Part shown: positions 6,910-9,693 of the stretch, piece by piece
Numbering within the stretch: the first letter of the stretch is position 1
How the letters are laid out: each line of letters begins with the position of its first letter
Origin: an uncultured Synechococcus sp.
GTDB taxonomy: Bacteria > Cyanobacteriota > Cyanobacteriia > PCC-6307 > Cyanobiaceae
DNA: 9,693 bases
Reading direction: 5' to 3'
Assembly (NCBI GenBank): GCA_913050105.1
Contig: CAJWZN010000046.1
Location: 1-9,693 of the forward strand
Program-made: the position numbers and the translations under genes
Notes under the pieces: model-generated
Databases searched by the model: none
What the model was told of the DNA's origin: nothing
What the model saw: only the letters and a program-made list of their open reading frames with translations

Positions 6910-8100
6910 ATGCCTGATCCGATCCCCCCACGCAGCGCCTACCTGCACATTCCCTTCTGTCATCGGCGTTGCTTTTACTGCGACTTCGCCGTGGTTCCCC
7001 TGGGGGATCGCGCTGGCAAGGAGGCAGGGCCAGGCAGCGCTTCGATCCAGGATTACCTCGGCCTTCTACATCAGGAGATCGCAGGTGCCCCAGCGGGTCC
7101 CCCCCTCTCAACGGTGTACATCGGTGGGGGAACTCCCTCGCTGCTCCTGCCGATTCAGATTGAGGATCTGTTAACGGCGTTGCGCCGACAGTTCGGTTTC
7201 CAGCCAGGTGCGGAAATCACCCTGGAGATGGATCCGGCCAGTTTTGACCGTGAGCGTTTGGGGGCTGTCCTGGATGCCGGTGTGAACCGAATCAGCCTTG
7301 GTGGTCAGAGCTTCGACGATGCGGTCCTGGCTGAACTGGGCCGTCGGCATCGTCGCGCTGATCTTCTTCAAGCCTGCAACTGGATGAATCAGGCTCATGC
7401 GTCCGGGCAGCTGCGTTCCTGGAGTCTGGATCTGATTCAGAACCTGCCGAATCAGACCCTGGCGCAATGGGATGGGCAGCTGGATCAAGCTCTGGCCAGT
7501 GGCGCCCCTCACCTGTCGATCTATGACCTCTCGGTAGAGCCCGGAACCGTCTTTGCTCGACTGGCGGAGCGAGATCAGCTGCCGTTGCCGGAGGAGGACC
7601 TCGCGGTGGAACTGCTGGAGCGCACCAGTTCACGACTGGCTGCAGCAGGGCTCAGCCGGTATGAGATCTCGAACCATGCCCGACCCGGCCATGCATCGCG
7701 CCACAACAGGGTGTATTGGAGCGGCGGCGGCTGGTGGGGATTCGGGATGGGTGCCACTTCAGCGCCCTGGGGGGAACGCCAGGCGCGTCCCCGCACGCGG
7801 GAGGGGTATCGGGCTTGGCTGGCGGCGTCCCCCGACGATGCAACGGCAGGACAGGGAATGCCTGCTGACGACCGCCTTCTGGTGGGTCTGCGACGGCGGG
7901 AGGGTGTTGACCTCTCGGAGTTGGATGTGGATGAAGCCGCTCGTGCGTCTCTCGAACGCCGCTGGACGCCCTTCATCGAAGACGGGCTGCTGCAGCGCCG
8001 TGCGGGTCGTTGGCAGTTGCGTGATCCCGATGGGATGAGCCTCAGCAACCGCGTGATGCTTGAAGTGGTGTTGTGGTGGGAGGAACTGTCGGGTCTCTAG
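6910..8100 (+). CDS. hemW: Radical SAM heme chaperone HemW (HemN-like)
   Basis: HemW is a radical-SAM 4Fe-4S protein that binds heme and delivers it to target proteins. It is often mislabelled oxygen-independent coproporphyrinogen III oxidase. The 396-residue product has SAYLHIPFCHRRCFYCDF with the CX3CX2C cluster motif (C17, C21, C24). The further Cys that true HemN carries two residues after the third is absent (Asp here). VYIGGGTPS (about 70-77) is the SAM-binding glycine motif. EITLEMDPASFD and ISLGGQSFDD follow, then HNRVYW at about 265-270, the HNxxYW motif used to separate HemW from HemN. A C-terminal winged-helix-like region ends EVVLWWEELSGL. The frame also allows a GTG at 6901; ATG 6910 is preferred because AGGTG at 6897-6901 lies 8 nt before it. 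The gene is divergent from the PIN-TRAM gene and its TAG stop overlaps that of panB. Confidence 0.93.
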   Translation: MPDPIPPRSAYLHIPFCHRRCFYCDFAVVPLGDRAGKEAGPGSASIQDYLGLLHQEIAGAPAGPPLSTVYIGGGTPSLLLPIQIEDLLTALRRQFGFQPGAEITLEMDPASFDRERLGAVLDAGVNRISLGGQSFDDAVLAELGRRHRRADLLQACNWMNQAHASGQLRSWSLDLIQNLPNQTLAQWDGQLDQALASGAPHLSIYDLSVEPGTVFARLAERDQLPLPEEDLAVELLERTSSRLAAAGLSRYEISNHARPGHASRHNRVYWSGGGWWGFGMGATSAPWGERQARPRTREGYRAWLAASPDDATAGQGMPADDRLLVGLRRREGVDLSELDVDEAARASLERRWTPFIEDGLLQRRAGRWQLRDPDGMSLSNRVMLEVVLWWEELSGL

Positions 8101-8891
8101 CTGTTGTACCGATCGGTCCTGGGTGCGGTCTGTTCCGCGATCCAGGTTTTCAGGGCGCCTACAAACAACTTCTGGCCATCAACCAGTGCAGGGCTGAAAG
8201 GCGGTTGCCGAGGCGTCAAACCCAGCAGGTCTGCGGTGACCCGCACCTGGCCATCGCAGTCACCGCCAGCTCCAATGCCGATGGTGGGAATAGCGAGTTT
8301 CCGACGCACCTCCCCAGCCAGCTGTTCAGGCACATGCTCCAAAACTAGGGAAAAGCAACCGACGGATTCAAGGCTTTCGGCCTGCTTGAGCAGCCGTTCC
8401 TGGCTGATTCGGTCTTCCGCTTGGCGTCGGTACCCGAGTCGATGAACCGATTGGGGGGTCAGACCCAGATGACCCATCACCGGAATCCCCATGCGCACCA
8501 ATCGATCGATGACCTCCACAACTTCCGCTTCCGCGCCTTCAAGCTTCACGGCCGCTGCCGGTGTCTCCTTCAACAGCAGACCGGCAGCCTCGACAGCCTT
8601 TTCCGCGCCGCACTGATAACTCAGAAAAGGAAGATCACAGATCAGCAACGGCTGTTCGGCCGGTGCAGCTTGGAATCCCCGGCTGACGGCCAGGGTGTGA
8701 TGCCGCATCTGCTCCAGCGTTACAGGCAGGGTTGTGGCGTGTCCAAGGGCCACCATGGCCAGGGAATCACCCACGAGCACAGCGTCGGCTCCAGCCTGTT
8801 CAACAAGGGAGCCAGACAGGCTGTCCCAAGCCGTGAGAATGGTGATGGGTCGTCCGTTCTGCTTGTGCCGGATCAGCTCGTTGGGACGCAA
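8097..8891 (-). CDS. panB: 3-methyl-2-oxobutanoate hydroxymethyltransferase
   Basis: PanB adds a hydroxymethyl group from 5,10-methylene-tetrahydrofolate to 2-ketoisovalerate, giving ketopantoate, the first step of pantothenate and coenzyme A synthesis. From the TTG at 8891 the product has 264 residues, the family's usual size, and starts MRPNELIRHKQNGRPITILT as PanB proteins do. Expected metal and substrate residues are present: D42 (LVGDSLAMV), D86 (ICDLPFLSY), K116 and E118 (AVKLEG) and E185 (LVLEHVPEQL). GHLGLTPQSVHRLGGY-like and IPTIGIGAGGDCDGQV segments complete the TIM barrel (here the first reads HRLGYR). The frame stays open to a GTG at 8993 (34 more codons), but that part lies across the SRP RNA gene and has no PanB-like sequence. 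A GTG at 8915 is another possible start. A GAGGA lies 11 nt before the TTG, rather far for a ribosome binding site. The TAG stop overlaps the hemW stop. Confidence 0.9.
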   Translation of the reverse strand: MRPNELIRHKQNGRPITILTAWDSLSGSLVEQAGADAVLVGDSLAMVALGHATTLPVTLEQMRHHTLAVSRGFQAAPAEQPLLICDLPFLSYQCGAEKAVEAAGLLLKETPAAAVKLEGAEAEVVEVIDRLVRMGIPVMGHLGLTPQSVHRLGYRRQAEDRISQERLLKQAESLESVGCFSLVLEHVPEQLAGEVRRKLAIPTIGIGAGGDCDGQVRVTADLLGLTPRQPPFSPALVDGQKLFVGALKTWIAEQTAPRTDRYNS

Positions 8892-8916
8892 GGGGAGGAG
8901 ATTCCTCGGGAGCACA

Positions 8917-8926
8917 TTGCTAGCAT
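8917..8926 (+). promoter_or_regulatory. Possible -10 region of the SRP RNA promoter
   Basis: TTGCTAGCAT just upstream of the SRP RNA contains an extended -10-like TGCTA element, correctly spaced for a start near 8929-8933. I see no good -35 hexamer around 8894-8900. The site falls in the 38 nt between the chosen panB start and the SRP RNA, so any panB promoter on the opposite strand would have to sit inside or beyond the SRP gene. Confidence 0.3.
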
Positions 8927-8929
8927 CAA

Positions 8930-9029
8930 GGGGACTCGGGCCATGCGGTTCGGACGCCCAAATCTGGTCAGGACCGGAAGGTAGCAGCCACACGGGATGC
9001 TCTGGACAGGCGTGGACTCCGGGTCACCC
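8930..9029 (+). ncRNA. ffs: Signal recognition particle RNA, small bacterial (4.5S) type
   Basis: This RNA forms the SRP with Ffh (SRP54) and brings ribosomes making membrane proteins to the membrane. The conserved apical part is clear: ACC-GGAA-GGT (8973-8982) makes the tetraloop stem, and the symmetric internal loop TCAGG (8968-8972) opposite AGCAG (8983-8987) is the Ffh-binding site, nearly identical to E. coli 4.5S RNA. Hand-folding extends the hairpin outward: TGG/CCA (8965-8967 with 8988-8990), CCC/GGG (8957-8959 with 8994-8996), seven pairs between 8948-8954 and 9001-9007, six between 8941-8946 and 9010-9015, eight between 8933-8940 and 9018-9025, and GGG/CCC (8930-8932 with 9027-9029). 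The ends are set by this pairing and may be a few bases off. Length is about 100 nt, with no Alu domain. It lies on the plus strand between two minus-strand genes, panB and ftsZ. Confidence 0.93.
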
Positions 9030-9042
9030 AAACTGCTGCTTC

Positions 9043-9063
9043 GAGCCTGAAGGTTCAGGACTC
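9043..9063 (+). terminator. Hairpin at the ftsZ 3' end, possible terminator
   Basis: GAG-CCTGAA (9043-9051) pairs with TTCAGG-A-CTC (9054-9063): six stem pairs, one bulged A, then three more, with a tight loop. It begins 14 nt after the end of the SRP RNA and contains the ftsZ stop codon (TCA at 9055-9057 on this strand). It could end SRP transcription, ftsZ transcription or both. Neither side has a strong T-run (only a TTT at 9072-9074 on the plus strand), so factor-independent termination is uncertain. Confidence 0.35.
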
Positions 9064-9693
9064 GTCGTTGGTTTGCTGTTGACGCCGACGCAGAAATTCG
9101 GGAATGCGGGCGCCATTCTCTTCTTCACGACGTTCTGGCTGATTGGTTAGCGAGCGGCCTCCGCTCCTGTTAGGGGTGTATTGCTGGCCATGCTCAAAAC
9201 CGGTGGCAATCACAGTGACGTGAATCTCGCCCTCCAGTGCTTCATCAACCACGGCGCCAACAATGATGTTGGCTTCAGGATCGACCACGTCGTAGATCAC
9301 CTCTGAGGCGGTGGTCATGTCTTCGAGCGTCATGTCGCGGCCGCCGCTGATGTTGATCACACAACCTTTGGCACCATCGATCCGTTCGGTCTCCAGCAGC
9401 GGGCTGCTGATTGCGGCCTGGGCAGCTTCCACGGCTCTGGAGCGACCCGATCCGATGCCGATGCCGAGCAGGGCTGTTCCTGCCTCGGTCATCACCGAGC
9501 GGACATCGGCGAAGTCGACATTGACCAGTCCAGGGCAGGTGATGATGTCGCTGATGCCCTTGACGCCCATGCGAAGCACGTCATCGGCCGTGCGGAAGGC
9601 TTCCTGAAGCGGTGAACCGGCGATCGCATCTCTGAGACGGTCGTTGGGAATGACGATCAGTGTGTCCACATGCTCGGCGAGCCGGGCGATGCC
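9055..9693 (-). CDS. ftsZ: Cell division protein FtsZ, C-terminal part (5' end beyond window)
   Basis: FtsZ is the tubulin-like GTPase that assembles the division ring at mid-cell. The window holds the last 212 residues and the TGA stop; the frame is open to the right edge (GIARLAEHVDTL...), so the apparent GTG start at 9669 is internal. VDTLIVIPNDRL and TCPGLVNVDFADVRSVM include the T7 loop (NVDFAD), which completes the GTPase site of the next subunit in the filament. GTALLGIGIGSG, GCVINISGGRDMTLEDM and NIIVGAVVDEALEGEIHVTVIATGF continue the C-terminal domain, all FtsZ-typical. A short linker (about 30 residues, basic and polar) leads to ARIPEFLRRR, the conserved C-terminal peptide that binds membrane anchors and other division proteins, then a nine-residue polar tail. 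The N-terminal GTP-binding part is outside the window. The neighbouring SRP RNA is antisense to it and starts its own transcript. Confidence 0.97.
   Translation of the reverse strand, partial: GIARLAEHVDTLIVIPNDRLRDAIAGSPLQEAFRTADDVLRMGVKGISDIITCPGLVNVDFADVRSVMTEAGTALLGIGIGSGRSRAVEAAQAAISSPLLETERIDGAKGCVINISGGRDMTLEDMTTASEVIYDVVDPEANIIVGAVVDEALEGEIHVTVIATGFEHGQQYTPNRSGGRSLTNQPERREEENGARIPEFLRRRQQQTNDES

Noticed and set aside
6159..6917. Long alternative frames on both strands (minus 6159-6818, plus 6222-6917) over the PIN-TRAM gene
   Set aside because: Both are Arg/Ser/Pro/Ala-rich with no domain, and the minus-strand PIN-TRAM frame in the same place has intact catalytic residues.
8421..8984. 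Plus-strand frame of 187 codons opposite panB
   Set aside because: It lies wholly antisense to panB and then enters the SRP RNA; no family features.
8892..8993. N-terminal extension of PanB from GTG 8993
   Set aside because: It crosses the SRP RNA gene and adds residues not seen in PanB proteins; the TTG at 8891 gives the canonical start and length.
9667..9669. GTG at 9669 as an ftsZ start
   Set aside because: The frame is open to the window edge and the sequence before it (GIARLAEH) is FtsZ-like, so this is an internal valine.

Overview
The window looks like a core chromosomal segment of a picocyanobacterium of the marine Synechococcus/Cyanobium type. The evidence is a paired clpR-clpP3 (a catalytically degenerate ClpP paralogue next to an active one is a cyanobacterial and plastid trait), the order clpR-clpP-ilvC-cobD, an ftsZ/panB/hemW neighbourhood, high GC content, very tight packing and frequent TTG starts. 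The species assignment is inferred from gene content and protein sequence; no search was run.

Left part (1-2333): a partial, unrecognised minus-strand gene runs off the left edge. Divergent from it are two plus-strand genes for surface polysaccharide synthesis: a GT4-fold glycosyltransferase, then a WbaP/ExoY/PglC-type sugar-phosphate transferase that would load the first sugar onto a polyprenyl phosphate carrier.

Middle part (2330-6871): five minus-strand genes read leftward with gaps of 31, 40, 60 and 4 nt. They are a membrane-anchored PIN-TRAM protein, clpR, clpP3, ilvC and cobD/cbiB. They look like one transcription unit, or two if ilvC has its own promoter in the 60-nt gap. ClpR and ClpP3 should form the mixed ClpP3/R protease core. 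IlvC makes a valine/isoleucine/pantoate precursor and CobD acts late in corrinoid synthesis.

Right part (6910-9693): hemW (radical-SAM heme chaperone, plus strand) is divergent from the PIN-TRAM gene across only 38 nt and convergent with panB. PanB makes ketopantoate from the 2-ketoisovalerate that lies downstream of IlvC, so ilvC and panB are metabolically linked although not adjacent. Between panB and the 3' half of ftsZ (both minus strand) lies a plus-strand gene for the short bacterial signal recognition particle RNA (4.5S type), about 8930-9029. It is recognised from the conserved domain IV loop and a near-complete hand-folded helix.

Two structural points stand out. Both convergent gene pairs (sugar transferase/cobD and hemW/panB) end in a shared CTAG tetranucleotide, so each stop codon overlaps the opposing one. 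The longest panB reading frame, from a GTG at 8993, runs through the SRP RNA and is very probably over-extended. I see no mobile elements, CRISPR arrays, tRNAs, rRNAs or phage genes. No gene-free stretch reaches 300 bases, and I found no convincing sign of a new system; the content is mainly housekeeping.
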